Assembly (NCBI GenBank): GCA_937966095.1
Contig: CALCKF010000030.1
Coordinates: 1-42,950 of the forward strand
Source of the DNA: an uncultured Eubacterium sp.
GTDB taxonomy: Bacteria > Bacillota > Clostridia > Peptostreptococcales > Anaerovoracaceae
Reading direction: 5' to 3'
Length of the DNA stretch: 42,950 bases
Shown here: positions 25,594-34,881 of the stretch, piece after piece
How the letters are laid out: each line of letters starts with the position of its first letter
How positions within the stretch are numbered: the stretch's first letter is position 1
Program-made: the position numbers and the translations under genes
The notes under the pieces: generated by a model
Seen by the model: the letters and a program-made list of their open reading frames with translations, nothing else
Database searches by the model: none
What the model was told of the DNA's origin: nothing

Positions 25594-26997
25594 CTATTTT
25601 GCGCTTTTCATTACCTTGTCATCAATATTTTTTATGACATTATTCAGCCATTTTTTACTTAAATATCTTTTGGTAAGAAAGACAGCTTTTACTACTTCCT
25701 CAGCCTTTACCGCCAGCACTGCCATATATATTGGGAGCTGAAAATACAGGGATGTCACGAACGCCACAGGTACACCTATAAGCCATACTGTCGAAGTTTC
25801 TGTTATCATAGCAAATTTCGTATCTCCTCCACACCTCAGGGTTCCTGTAACATGTATGCCGTTATATATGGATATCCACATAGTTGCCCCATATATCATC
25901 AGTATCTTTAATGCGTAGTCTGCTCCTCGTTGTGAAAAGTCAAACAAACTGAGGAGAGGTTCTCCGGCAAGGATCACACCCCCTCCGAAGCAGAACCCTA
26001 TCGCTATTCCTATTTTTACCATTTTCTTCGACATATTATACGCCAGCTGCAGCTTCCCCTCTCCAAGCTTCTGGCCAACAAGTATCAGTATAGCATCTCC
26101 TATACTGAAAGCCGCCATTGCAAACATGTTGTTTATAGTATTACATGCCTGTATGGCCGCCCCCTCTGCAATCCCTATCCTTGCAAACGCCGCTACATAA
26201 AGAGAAGTCCCTATACCCCATAGCGTCTCATTTGTAGTAGTCGGAAGCGCATTGCGTATTATCCTGAAAGCAAGTTCTCTGCTGTAGCCGAAAAATTCCC
26301 TTATGCTCCCGGATATCCTGTTTTTCAGTCCAAACACAACAAACAGTATTATGCACATTTCAAATGCTCTTGCTATGGCTGTTGCAAGAGCAGCACCTCT
26401 TACTCCCATGGCAGGCATACCGAAATTTCCGAATATAAGCATATAATTCAGAAGAGTGTTCGTACCAAGCGCTATTATACTGGCAATAAGCGGAAGAACT
26501 GACTGCTGTGTTGCCCTGAGAGCTACTGTGAAAGGCTGGGTCACCGCCAGCATCAGAAATGTGAAAGACCCTATTCTTACATAATCTGACCCTACATCTA
26601 TGACCTCAGGAAATCTTGTGAATATCCTCAGTATATACTCCGGAAACAATACTCCTGCAATAAAAAAGATCAGGCCTATGCCGATCGCAATGGTCAACGC
26701 AAAGCCTGTCGTCTTTCTTATATTCTTAAAATCCTGTACTCCATAAAACTGCGATATGAATGTAGCTGCTCCGCCTGCAAATCCATACAGCAGCATCCAG
26801 TGTATGAAAAAAATCTGAACTGATACTCCAACTGCATTCAGCTCAAGCTCTCCCAGACTTCCTACCATGAGATTGTCTATGAAACTGAGACTTGAACCTA
26901 TGAGACTCTGAAGGGCTATAGGCAGGGCAACCTTTGCCAGCATACGCAACAGTTCTTTATTTTTTATATCATTGAGATTTTCCGTTTCTGCCATCAT
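25594..26997 (-). CDS. MATE family multidrug/metabolite exporter
   Basis: 467-residue polytopic membrane protein with 12 predicted helices in two MatE halves (about 15-175 and 245-400). Typical segments are ALPIALQSLIGSSLSFIDNLMVG at the start of the first half and ILVGQKLGEGKLQLAYNMSKK in the second. Members exchange Na+ or H+ for drugs or metabolites. The substrate cannot be told. The first ATG overlaps the stop of the upstream transferase gene, so the pair is probably co-translated. No RBS stronger than GGA is visible. Confidence 0.9.
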   Translation of the reverse strand: MMAETENLNDIKNKELLRMLAKVALPIALQSLIGSSLSFIDNLMVGSLGELELNAVGVSVQIFFIHWMLLYGFAGGAATFISQFYGVQDFKNIRKTTGFALTIAIGIGLIFFIAGVLFPEYILRIFTRFPEVIDVGSDYVRIGSFTFLMLAVTQPFTVALRATQQSVLPLIASIIALGTNTLLNYMLIFGNFGMPAMGVRGAALATAIARAFEMCIILFVVFGLKNRISGSIREFFGYSRELAFRIIRNALPTTTNETLWGIGTSLYVAAFARIGIAEGAAIQACNTINNMFAMAAFSIGDAILILVGQKLGEGKLQLAYNMSKKMVKIGIAIGFCFGGGVILAGEPLLSLFDFSQRGADYALKILMIYGATMWISIYNGIHVTGTLRCGGDTKFAMITETSTVWLIGVPVAFVTSLYFQLPIYMAVLAVKAEEVVKAVFLTKRYLSKKWLNNVIKNIDDKVMKSAK

Positions 26998-28076
26998 TTA
27001 TCCGTTTTCATTTTCTCCTTTTCTTTAGTTATCTTGTCAGCCCTGATACTTACATTCCTGTTGCCTGTATCCGAAAGCAGCACATATATCAGCATTATAG
27101 CCACTGCCACAAGTCCCAGATACTCTATCACAAATCCCCTGCTGTAAAGCACGGCAACAATGCCCATTATACCACTTATGCTGTACATTATCATCACTGC
27201 TCTTTTCTGTCCAAATCCTGCACGCATTATCCTGTGATGAAGATGCTCCTTATCCCCCGTCCCTATAGACTGATGATTATACAGTCTTCTTATTATTGCA
27301 AGCATCGTATCTAAAATAGGCAGTCCCAGAACCAGAGCCGGTATCACCACAACAACAACTGTTGCGCTTTTCACCGTCCCCAAAATGGAGATGGCCGCTA
27401 TAGAAAACCCCAGAAGCTCAGAACCGCTGTCTCCCATAAATATTTTAGCAGGGTGAAAATTGTACGGCAGAAATCCCAGAGCTGCTCCTGCAACCGTCAT
27501 CATGGCCAATGTAGGCACATACTGACCATGTATATAGGCCACATATCCTATACATAAAGCAGAGATAACTGATATCCCCGCAGCCAGACCGTCAAGGCCA
27601 TCTATCAGATTGACCGCATTCGTTATAGCTACTATCCATAAAATGGTCACTATGCAGCATGCCACATCGCCGAAAGCCATATTCCCGGGTCCGAAATAAT
27701 TTGTGATGAATTCTATCCTGACCCCCATGATGTAGACTACTGCAGCACATACAGTCTGCCCAGCCAGTTTTATCACAGGCCTCAGGTTTTTAAGATCGTC
27801 TATGAGGCCGAGTATATATATCATGGTACAGCCTGCCATTATACTGGTTATCCCGCTGTCCTCACGGGCAAAAACACCGAGCGCGATCATGATCCCGGCA
27901 TATATTGCTATACCTCCAAATCGCGGCATAGGCTTATTATGAACGCGCCTTTCGTCTTTTGGTATATCCATGGCGCCTATTTTGGGAGCAGCCCATATCG
28001 CAAGAGGCGTAACCGCCGCTGTCACCAGCAGAGAAACGATGAAGGGCCCCCACAATTCTATACTGGTTGCTGTCAC
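26994..28076 (-). CDS. TagO/WecA-type undecaprenyl-phosphate GlcNAc-1-phosphate transferase
   Basis: 360-residue polyprenyl-phosphate sugar-1-phosphate transferase with about ten membrane helices. It would start synthesis of a wall polysaccharide or teichoic acid by loading a sugar-phosphate onto undecaprenyl phosphate. Family motifs: GLIDDLKNLRP near residue 90 (Asp-Asp magnesium site), NAVNLIDGLDGLAAGI near 160, FLPYNFHPAKIFMGDSGS near 215, and HLHHRIMRAGFGQ near 275. The HxxH-type loop separates it from MraY proper. It overlaps the deaminase gene by four bases upstream and the MATE gene downstream. Confidence 0.9.
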   Translation of the reverse strand: MTATSIELWGPFIVSLLVTAAVTPLAIWAAPKIGAMDIPKDERRVHNKPMPRFGGIAIYAGIMIALGVFAREDSGITSIMAGCTMIYILGLIDDLKNLRPVIKLAGQTVCAAVVYIMGVRIEFITNYFGPGNMAFGDVACCIVTILWIVAITNAVNLIDGLDGLAAGISVISALCIGYVAYIHGQYVPTLAMMTVAGAALGFLPYNFHPAKIFMGDSGSELLGFSIAAISILGTVKSATVVVVVIPALVLGLPILDTMLAIIRRLYNHQSIGTGDKEHLHHRIMRAGFGQKRAVMIMYSISGIMGIVAVLYSRGFVIEYLGLVAVAIMLIYVLLSDTGNRNVSIRADKITKEKEKMKTDK

Positions 28077-28534
28077 TGACCTTCTCCTAACATAACTATT
28101 TTCAATCCAGCTTCCTTAAGGATCTCCACTGACAGTTCATCCGGGTATCCCTCTTTTACTACTATACGGCTTATCCCTGCATTTATTATCATCTTAGCGC
28201 AGATCACGCAAGGCTGATGTGTGATATATATTGCAGCATCCTCCACACTTTGTCCAAGAGTCGCTGCCTGTATTATAGCATTCTGTTCTGCATGGAGAGC
28301 CCTGCACAGTTCATGCTTTTCTCCGGAAGGCACTCCCAGCTGCTGTCTCAGACAGCCTCCTTCCCGATCTCCGCAGTGCTCCAGGCCTCTGGGCGCTCCA
28401 TTATAACCTGTAGCTATTATATGCCTGTCCTTTACTATTACCGCGCCTACCTGCCTTCTCAAACATGTAGATCTTTTTGCTGTAAGCACTGCCATATCCA
28501 TGAAATATTCATCCCAGCTGGGTCTTTTGTCCAT
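28073..28534 (-). CDS. dCMP/cytidine deaminase (ComEB-like)
   Basis: 153-residue zinc deaminase. The zinc and catalytic motif is ALHAEQNAIIQAA (His and Glu) and PCVICAKMI (two Cys). Extra features typical of dCMP deaminase are the N-terminal RPSWDEYFMDMA, RSTCLRRQVGAVIVKD and GYNGAPRGLEHC. It converts dCMP to dUMP for thymidylate synthesis. ATG 28534 has AGGAG upstream; the longer reading frame from 28570 overlaps truA by four bases and begins without an RBS. Confidence 0.93.
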   Translation of the reverse strand: MDKRPSWDEYFMDMAVLTAKRSTCLRRQVGAVIVKDRHIIATGYNGAPRGLEHCGDREGGCLRQQLGVPSGEKHELCRALHAEQNAIIQAATLGQSVEDAAIYITHQPCVICAKMIINAGISRIVVKEGYPDELSVEILKEAGLKIVMLGEGQ

Positions 28535-28566
28535 TTTTCTTTCTCCTTGATATAAATTCCCTCGAA

Positions 28567-29364
28567 TCAATAATAAACTTCCGCCAGATAAAGCCCTCCC
28601 GGAGGCGCTGTATGTCCTGCCATACTCCTGTCTTTAGCTGTTATTATGTCATGCATTTCTGCTTCAATTTTACCTGTCCCTATATCGACAAGCGTTCCTG
28701 ATATTATCCTCACCATATTATATAAAAATCCGTCTCCGCTAACATGTATCTCCAGAATCCTTTCCCATCCGTTTTCTGCTCCGGCATCAGCAAGCGGTAC
28801 AGCCATTATATCTATATCAAAGATATTTCTTATCGTCGTCTCCCTTGGCGTTCCTCCAGAGGCTTCAAAGGATTTGAAGTCATGAACGCCTTTCAGATAT
28901 CCTGCTGCAGCCCTCATCTTTTCTAAATTAAGAGGCACACTTACATGATATACGTAATTTCTTTCGAACACATTCATGGTAAGCGAGTTTTTTATCCTAT
29001 AAATATATTTTTTGCCTTTTGCATCAAAGCGCGCATGGAAATCCGCTGGTTTCTCCTCTGCCGCTGTTACTCTTACAGGTGAAAGATTATCTCCGTTTTT
29101 GCCCTGACGCTTCAGGGAATTGTTTATGACCAAAGCCAGCTTTTCCTCAGGTATCCCTATATCGGCTTTAAATGATGCCCTCTGCCCGTAAGCATGTACA
29201 CCTGCATCGGTCCGGCTCGTCCCATTGATTGTTATTTCGCGTCTGAAAAGAGATGAAAGACTCCTTTCAATATATCCTTGTACCGTCGGGCGATCCGGCT
29301 GTCTCTGCCATCCGAAAAAATCAGATCCGTCATATTCTATTGTCAGCAAGACATTCTTTTCCAT
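28567..29364 (-). CDS. truA: tRNA pseudouridine synthase A
   Basis: 265-residue enzyme that makes pseudouridine at positions 38-40 of tRNA anticodon arms. The start (LLTIEYDGSDFFGWQRQP) and the catalytic-Asp motif GTSRTDAGVHAYGQRA near residue 55 are diagnostic. DFKSFEASGG and FLYNMVRIISGTLVDIGTG also match. Normal length. It precedes the deaminase gene. Confidence 0.96.
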   Translation of the reverse strand: MEKNVLLTIEYDGSDFFGWQRQPDRPTVQGYIERSLSSLFRREITINGTSRTDAGVHAYGQRASFKADIGIPEEKLALVINNSLKRQGKNGDNLSPVRVTAAEEKPADFHARFDAKGKKYIYRIKNSLTMNVFERNYVYHVSVPLNLEKMRAAAGYLKGVHDFKSFEASGGTPRETTIRNIFDIDIMAVPLADAGAENGWERILEIHVSGDGFLYNMVRIISGTLVDIGTGKIEAEMHDIITAKDRSMAGHTAPPGGLYLAEVYY

Positions 29365-29415
29365 CTTATCCTCTATTATATATTATTTCATATGTCGTTT
29401 CCATAGTTATTGTTA

Positions 29416-30102
29416 TTATAGCAAAAATGGCCAGATTATAAAAATATATAATGCTCCGCATATGCAGATATACGGACCCAGAGGCTTTACATCATCTTTC
29501 TTATATTTACCGGAAGCAAGCCCGGCTGCTGCAAATATACCGCTCAAAAAAGAAGACCCTATCAAAACGACTGCTGTCCCGACAACCCCCAGTGCCAGCC
29601 CCAGAGACGCAAACAGCTTTATGTCACCAAACCCCATTATTTCCTTTTTAAACAATGCACCTCCCATGACAGCCAGCATCAGCATCATACCTCCGCCTAA
29701 TATAGCTCCCAGTAAAGGCTGCCAGAAGGAATCATGGTACGGCACAAACCCGAAAGCCGTAAAAGCCAGCATTATAACGAACTGATCAGGTATTATCATA
29801 TATTTAAGATCGGAAAGACCTATAATAAGCAGTGCCCAGCATGCAAACAAGCCTGCTGCCGCAAACTGCATATCAAAAAACAGCAGCCTTATCATCAGAC
29901 ATGAAAATCCCGCCGCATATATCCATCGCCACGGAAATCCCTTGATCCTCTGTATATATGGATCTGTCAATTCAGGCAATGGTTTTTCACCGTAGTCACA
30001 CAGCCATTTCGCCGGTATCCTGTTAAAGATATATACTGCTCCGAATCCTGCTATGATGCCCGTGATTATACCTATTGCCGTCTTTATAATGATCATTATC
30101 AT
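29416..30102 (-). CDS. Prepilin peptidase (A24 aspartyl family), short form
   Basis: 228-residue membrane protease of the type IV prepilin peptidase family. The two catalytic aspartates are in LSDLKYMIIPD (about residue 98) and MGFGDIKLFASLG (about 156), the latter being the GxGD signature. Six or seven hydrophobic segments surround them. The N-terminal methyltransferase domain of the full enzyme is missing, although a short NRIP remnant is present. No pilin or secretion genes are nearby, so its substrates are elsewhere. Confidence 0.85.
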   Translation of the reverse strand: MIMIIIKTAIGIITGIIAGFGAVYIFNRIPAKWLCDYGEKPLPELTDPYIQRIKGFPWRWIYAAGFSCLMIRLLFFDMQFAAAGLFACWALLIIGLSDLKYMIIPDQFVIMLAFTAFGFVPYHDSFWQPLLGAILGGGMMLMLAVMGGALFKKEIMGFGDIKLFASLGLALGVVGTAVVLIGSSFLSGIFAAAGLASGKYKKDDVKPLGPYICICGALYIFIIWPFLL

Positions 30103-30279
30103 ACAACATTCCCCCTGTATCTACTTTATTCTATCAATTTCCTTTTTTAACCACAATATTATTTTGATTTTTTTGTCGTAATATGGAGAATGCCGTCGTA
30201 CGTTTACAGTAGTAAAGTTCTTGTTTTGCCTATAAAATCACATTAGCGGTACAAATGATGAATAACAAGGAGAACGATT

Positions 30280-31089
30280 ATGATCAAGAAATTTTCACCG
30301 GACACCGATATAGTTCTTATTGTGGATGATACGATGGCTAACCACGAAATACTTCATTCTTTTCTGGGTGATATAGGGGTAAAATGCGAGAGCGCTTTTG
30401 ACAGCATGGAGGCCGTGACTATGTGCAGTTCAGTCGACAGTGATTACTATTCACTGATACTCATGGATATAAACCTCCCGTGCATTGATGGGATCGAAAC
30501 AGCCAAAAAACTTCGTCAGGCAGGGGTTGCCGCACCTATAATTGCTGTAACAGCAGCAAGTAAAGACGAAAGCAAGATAAAAACAGCTGAGGCAGATGAT
30601 GTATTTGATCTTTTTCTTTTTAAGCCTTTCAATGCTTCTTCCTTCTATACCACGATATCCCCGTATATAAAACAGGCGATCCTTCACTCATTGTCCTCGG
30701 ATATCATTTCAGAAAAAGGAACTGATCCTGCTGTACATGATCACGAAATCTGCGACATACATGCTGCTATAGAAAACATGGGCAACAGTCCGAGACTGTT
30801 TATGAAACATCTTAATAACTTTAAAACCAATAATGCCGATCTTGTTTTGCGTCTTACCGAACTGATCGACAATAAACGATATGATGACGCAGCGATGCTG
30901 TGCCACTCAATAAAAGGTCTATCAGGGATGCTGGGACTTACTTCTCTATACAGACATGTAATATTAATGGAAGATCTTCTCAGGATGAAACATGATTCTG
31001 TAAATGCGGAGCAGAAAACTTCCGAAATCTCAAAAATATTGAGTTCCATAAGCAACGATATCCGGCTGATATGTCAGATGCAGTTTTAG
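30280..31089 (+). CDS. REC-Hpt phosphotransfer protein, orphan
   Basis: 269-residue two-domain signalling protein. A receiver domain (about 8-128) has the acidic pair Asp16-Asp17, phosphoacceptor Asp63 in LILMDINLP, Thr91 and the switch Lys115. A histidine phosphotransfer domain follows (about 155-265) with His209 in CHSIKGLSGMLG. There is no DNA-binding output and no neighbouring histidine kinase, so it probably relays phosphate between a distant hybrid kinase and a target. RBS AAGGAGA precedes the ATG. Confidence 0.88.
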   Translation: MIKKFSPDTDIVLIVDDTMANHEILHSFLGDIGVKCESAFDSMEAVTMCSSVDSDYYSLILMDINLPCIDGIETAKKLRQAGVAAPIIAVTAASKDESKIKTAEADDVFDLFLFKPFNASSFYTTISPYIKQAILHSLSSDIISEKGTDPAVHDHEICDIHAAIENMGNSPRLFMKHLNNFKTNNADLVLRLTELIDNKRYDDAAMLCHSIKGLSGMLGLTSLYRHVILMEDLLRMKHDSVNAEQKTSEISKILSSISNDIRLICQMQF

Positions 31090-31209
31090 AGCTATACCAA
31101 AGCATCATCAAAACCGTTTTTAAAGGTTTGTACATATTTGCCGGATATTAAATTTTGTTTCTGAAAGCCTTCTTTTTTCCGCACTTTACAAAGCATTTTC
31201 AAAATTGCC

Positions 31210-31238
31210 TTGAAAGCCCAAAACAGGCATTATATAAT
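31210..31238 (+). promoter_or_regulatory. Promoter of the aldehyde dehydrogenase gene
   Basis: TTGAAA (31210-31215), a 17-bp spacer, and perfect TATAAT (31233-31238), giving a leader of about 35 bases before the ATG at 31282. Confidence 0.8.
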
Positions 31239-31281
31239 ATTAACAGCATTTTTGCGAATATTTGACAAGGCGGAGGTAATT

Positions 31282-32655
31282 ATGGAAACAGACAGCAAAA
31301 CTTATATAGACGGTTATATCCGTAGAGCAAGAGAAGCTCAGCAAATTTTTGAAAAAATGACACAGGAACAGGTGGATGAAGCAGTAAAAACCATAGGCAA
31401 GGTCGTATATGACAATGCCGTTTTTCTGGCGGAGATAGCTGTGGAAGAAACCGGAATGGGGAATGTCAAAGACAAAACAGCAAAAAACAAACAGAAATCA
31501 AAAATTATCTGGAATAACCTTAAAGGTAAAAAATCAAGAGGTATACTTGACACAGACGAAACAACAGGCATAACGAGAATCGCAAAGCCTGTAGGAGTTG
31601 TAGCCGCGATAACTCCATGTACTAACCCTATAGTAACTCCTATGAGCAATGCCATGTTTGCCCTGAAATGCGGTAATGCCATTATAATAACACCCCACCA
31701 CAAAGCGATAAAATGCAGCACAAAAACAGTCGATATGATAAATGAAAAGCTGTCTGAGATAGGTATGCCTGAAAATCTCATACAGATACTGGATCAGCAT
31801 TCCAGAGAAAACACCCGTGCGCTTATCTCTTCTGCCGATGTGGTAGTCGCTACCGGAGGCGCAGGAATGGTAAACGCAGCCTACAGCTCAGGCAGACCGG
31901 CTCTTGGTGTGGGAGCAGGAAATGTACAGTGTATAATAGATGAAGGCTATGATTACAAAGAAGCAGTTCCAAAGATAATCGCAGGAAGAACATTTGATTA
32001 CGGTATAATATGCTCTGGAGAGCAATCTGTCATATGTCCCGAAAAGGATTTTGATAAGATAATGGATGAATTCGAGGCATGCGGCGCTTATATCATAAAA
32101 GATCATAAGCAGCTGGAGCTCATAAGATCAGCTCTCTTTCAGGAAGACGGAAAACCAAACAGACATTCAGTAGGCCAATCTCCTGCAAAGGTTGCAGAAC
32201 TTGCCGGTATATCCATACCGGATAATACGAAGGTAATAGTAGCTGTCGCTGAAGCGACCGCAAAATCAGATCCGCTGGGGGGAGAAAAAATGGCACCTGT
32301 AATAGCTGCCTATAAATATAAGACTCTTGCAGAAGGGGTAGATATCGCAAGAGAAAACCTTGAAAAAGAAGGAAAAGGCCACAGTGTATCCTTCCATTCC
32401 GATTCTGAAGAACATATAGAATATGTAGGGACACAGCTTTGCGTTTCCAGATTCGTAATAAACCAGATATGTGCCAGCAGCGCAGGCGGAAGCTTCTGGA
32501 ACGGACTGGCCCCTACCAATACACTGGGCTGTGGAAGCTGGGGCCATAACAGCATATCGGAAAACCTCGACTATAAACACCTTATGAATATATCCAGGAT
32601 CGCCAGATATATGCCCGATAACTACGTCCCTACCGACGAAGAACTGTGGGGTTGA
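31282..32655 (+). CDS. CoA-acylating aldehyde dehydrogenase (acetaldehyde dehydrogenase, EutE/AdhE-N type)
   Basis: 457-residue enzyme converting an aldehyde plus CoA and NAD+ to acyl-CoA and NADH, or the reverse. Catalytic Cys244 is in GIICSGEQSVI, and the NAD-binding and CoA features VVAAITPCTNPIVTPM and ATGGAGMVNAAYSSG match the acylating subfamily shared with the N-terminal half of AdhE. The alcohol dehydrogenase half is missing and there is no microcompartment signal peptide at the N-terminus or shell gene nearby. ATG 31282 follows GGAGGTAATT; a longer frame from 31210 includes the promoter and is rejected. It could serve ethanol formation or aldehyde detoxification. Confidence 0.88.
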   Translation: METDSKTYIDGYIRRAREAQQIFEKMTQEQVDEAVKTIGKVVYDNAVFLAEIAVEETGMGNVKDKTAKNKQKSKIIWNNLKGKKSRGILDTDETTGITRIAKPVGVVAAITPCTNPIVTPMSNAMFALKCGNAIIITPHHKAIKCSTKTVDMINEKLSEIGMPENLIQILDQHSRENTRALISSADVVVATGGAGMVNAAYSSGRPALGVGAGNVQCIIDEGYDYKEAVPKIIAGRTFDYGIICSGEQSVICPEKDFDKIMDEFEACGAYIIKDHKQLELIRSALFQEDGKPNRHSVGQSPAKVAELAGISIPDNTKVIVAVAEATAKSDPLGGEKMAPVIAAYKYKTLAEGVDIARENLEKEGKGHSVSFHSDSEEHIEYVGTQLCVSRFVINQICASSAGGSFWNGLAPTNTLGCGSWGHNSISENLDYKHLMNISRIARYMPDNYVPTDEELWG

Positions 32656-32784
32656 CGTATCCCTGCGATTGACAAGCACAGCGAAGGCAGAGCAGCGGAA
32701 CGTCACCCGTCAGGATCGCCCGAAGCAAAGCGAGGCTGCGATCTACGACGACGCGTATCCCTGCGATTGACAAGCACAGCGAAG
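32656..32784. repeat. GC-rich imperfect tandem repeat after the aldehyde dehydrogenase stop
   Basis: A 31-bp sequence starting CGTATCCCTGCGATTG occurs identically at 32656-32686 and 32754-32784. A diverged copy between them (about 32701-32735) shares the start CGT..CCC and the end AAGCAAAGCGAGG. The unit begins on the base after the stop codon. The middle copy also contains inverted arms GATCGC (32714) and GCGATC (32738). The block is clearly richer in G and C than its surroundings. Identity to a known repeat family is not recognised. Confidence 0.75.
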
Positions 32785-32825
32785 AAAGGACATACTGTAT
32801 AAACAAACTATACAGTATGTCCTTT
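32785..32825. terminator. Bidirectional terminator, perfect 17-bp stem
   Basis: AAAGGACATACTGTATA (32785-32801) and its exact complement at 32809-32825 around a 7-base loop, with A and T runs at the base. It separates the aldehyde dehydrogenase (+) from the racemase (-). Confidence 0.9.
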
Positions 32826-32841
32826 TCAGTATGATCGGTCT

Positions 32842-33567
32842 TTATCTCAATTTCTTCCCTGCTTTTTCTATAGTAATGCGTGCAAGTACTTCAAGAGAAT
32901 CCACCATATCATCCCGTAAATCCCAAAGTCTCAAATCTCTGTATACTATAGAAAGCTCTGTACATCCCATTATTACAATATCACATCCTTTGCTTCTAAG
33001 ATGATCTGCTATTGATATGATCTCTTCCAGCTCTGCGCTGTATCCTGCTTTTATCTTATCATATATTATATGATCAATCTTTTCCTGATACTCTTTGTCC
33101 GGAGCAATGCATTCCGCTCCAAGAGGTTTTCCGTAAAAATCATATGTTCCTGAAGAAACAGTGCCCTCTGTAGCCATTATCCCCAGTCTTATCGATCGAC
33201 ATCCCGGTGCGTTTTTCTTTTTCATTGCAAATTTTATCGTTTCGCTTATTATATTCAAAACCGGGATTTCTACCGCATCCTTTATTTCTTCCAAAAAATA
33301 ATGAGCAGTATTGCATGGCATAACTATAAAACTGCATCCGGCTTGTTCGAGCATACGGGCATCACATATCATATCGTTTAAAGGCGATTCACTGTTTCTT
33401 CCCATTATAAATCCGGTTCTATCCGGCATAGTGGCATGATTCAGTATCATCATATCTATATGCTCCTGATCCGTATCAGCATCAGTCATTTTTATTATCA
33501 TATTCATGAAATATACCGTAGCCAAAGGTCCTACTCCACCTAATACACCTACTGTGCCCTTCATCAT
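32842..33567 (-). CDS. Aspartate/glutamate racemase family protein, likely aspartate racemase
   Basis: 241-residue cofactor-independent racemase. It has the N-terminal GVLGGVGPLATVYF, and the two catalytic cysteines are Cys85 in VMPCNTAHY and Cys202 in MGCTELSI. Either cysteine removes the alpha proton from one face. The protein follows the D-aspartate-ligase-like gene by seven bases in the same operon, so aspartate is the most likely substrate and D-aspartate the product (inference). The RBS is weak (AGGA twelve bases upstream), which may reflect coupling to the upstream gene. Confidence 0.88.
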   Translation of the reverse strand: MMKGTVGVLGGVGPLATVYFMNMIIKMTDADTDQEHIDMMILNHATMPDRTGFIMGRNSESPLNDMICDARMLEQAGCSFIVMPCNTAHYFLEEIKDAVEIPVLNIISETIKFAMKKKNAPGCRSIRLGIMATEGTVSSGTYDFYGKPLGAECIAPDKEYQEKIDHIIYDKIKAGYSAELEEIISIADHLRSKGCDIVIMGCTELSIVYRDLRLWDLRDDMVDSLEVLARITIEKAGKKLR

Positions 33568-33574
33568 GATATTA

Positions 33575-34810
33575 TTATATCCTGCCTTCCCGTTTCATGA
33601 ATTCTCTGAACCTCCTCTTTTGTTTCAACATATAATACCGCACATAAAGCTTATGGATTATATTTCTGTCACCTTTATAATCAAGCGGATTTGAAACCTT
33701 TCCTTCACGGTAAAGGCGTTTCACCTGATTTTTGAGTTCTTCTGACCCCGAATATGCGAGTATGATGGATTTAGGCACGACGGTATACAGATTTTCTCTG
33801 TCTGCAATCACCAATTCCTGTTCAAAAGGTTTATTATAGATAAGATCATCCACTATCCATTTTACCGCATTGAACCCGCTGCCTGTGATATAATAATTAC
33901 TTCTCCCCAGTCTTGTGTTTATCTCAAAATACTTATATTTTCCGTCCCTGACATCATATTTTATATCAAAATTGGCGAATCCTGTATACCCGACACTCTT
34001 AAGAAACTTGACCGCCATATCCATGGCCTTACGATCCACTTTATTTATTATAGCTACGGGATTGCCTATTCCTTCATCACCATGGTCTTCCAGTATAGTC
34101 CTTCCAAAAGACATGAATCTGACTCTGGAGTTTCTGTCACAATAACAGGTCAGTATATTCATGTAGGTATCATCTCCGGGAATGAAATCCTGTATCAGGA
34201 ATTTATAGCTGTATGTGCTTTTTTCGATCTTTGCCAGCATATCCGTAAGCTCTTCCATGGAATCGAATTTGAAAACTTTCTTTTTCCCGGGGAATTGAGC
34301 ATAATGATATTCCGCACTGCTGGCAGGCTTTGCTATTACAGGGAAATCAAAAGGCAGGACGATATCCTGTTCTTTCTCCATATCCCATACAAATGTCTTT
34401 GGATAATTCACTCCTTCTTTTTCACATATTTCATAAAAACTATCTTTTAACACTACTTTATTGAAAATTTCCTCATTTACGTAGGGTATCACATAATACT
34501 CTTCCAGCTTGTCTCTGTTTTCTATTATCATCCTCACATACCAGTCTCCGCATGCAAGTATTATAAGTTTCTTTATACCCTTATATTTCTCTCCAAGGCT
34601 TATGAGTTTATCCAAAAACACATCTGTTTCATTCATTCTGGGTTCTATTATGTTATCTATGATGCTGGAATATGAATTGAGCCAGTTCTTATAAAGACTT
34701 ATGGCTGTAGACCTGACTCCGTATTCTTCATGAAAAGATCTGGCCAGGCTGTAAGTGGCTATGTCACCTCCAAGTATCACCGGCATGAATTCCAATTCTT
34801 TTTCTTTCAT
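33575..34810 (-). CDS. ATP-grasp ligase resembling D-aspartate ligase of peptidoglycan cross-bridges
   Basis: 411-residue ATP-grasp carboxylate-amine ligase. From memory it aligns along its length with the Enterococcus faecium D-aspartate ligase Asl: PVILGGDIATYSLARSFHEEYG at the start is split here only for length, with FPVIAKPASSAEY, FLIQDFIPGDD and TGFANFDIKYDVRDGKYKYFE further on, and the metal-binding EINTRLGRS. Asl adds D-Asp to the stem-peptide lysine. E. faecium also has an aspartate racemase gene next to the ligase gene, as here. The protein is cytoplasmic with no membrane segment. It diverges from the MurT/GatD-like pair, forming a cell-wall cluster. The exact acceptor residue cannot be determined. 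Confidence 0.82.
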   Translation of the reverse strand: MKEKELEFMPVILGGDIATYSLARSFHEEYGVRSTAISLYKNWLNSYSSIIDNIIEPRMNETDVFLDKLISLGEKYKGIKKLIILACGDWYVRMIIENRDKLEEYYVIPYVNEEIFNKVVLKDSFYEICEKEGVNYPKTFVWDMEKEQDIVLPFDFPVIAKPASSAEYHYAQFPGKKKVFKFDSMEELTDMLAKIEKSTYSYKFLIQDFIPGDDTYMNILTCYCDRNSRVRFMSFGRTILEDHGDEGIGNPVAIINKVDRKAMDMAVKFLKSVGYTGFANFDIKYDVRDGKYKYFEINTRLGRSNYYITGSGFNAVKWIVDDLIYNKPFEQELVIADRENLYTVVPKSIILAYSGSEELKNQVKRLYREGKVSNPLDYKGDRNIIHKLYVRYYMLKQKRRFREFMKREGRI

Positions 34811-34881
34811 TATTGCTACCTCTGAGCTTGCTAGAACAATTCTATTAACGCTTTTTTAATTTTTCATTAATACTTTTTTAA

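Noticed and set aside
31100..31135. Terminator after the REC-Hpt gene
   Set aside because: The AAAACC/GGTTTG stem is short, with a nine-base loop and no following T-run.
32656..32784. The repeated 31-mer as a CRISPR array
   Set aside because: Only two exact copies, unequal and partly homologous intervening sequence, and no cas gene.
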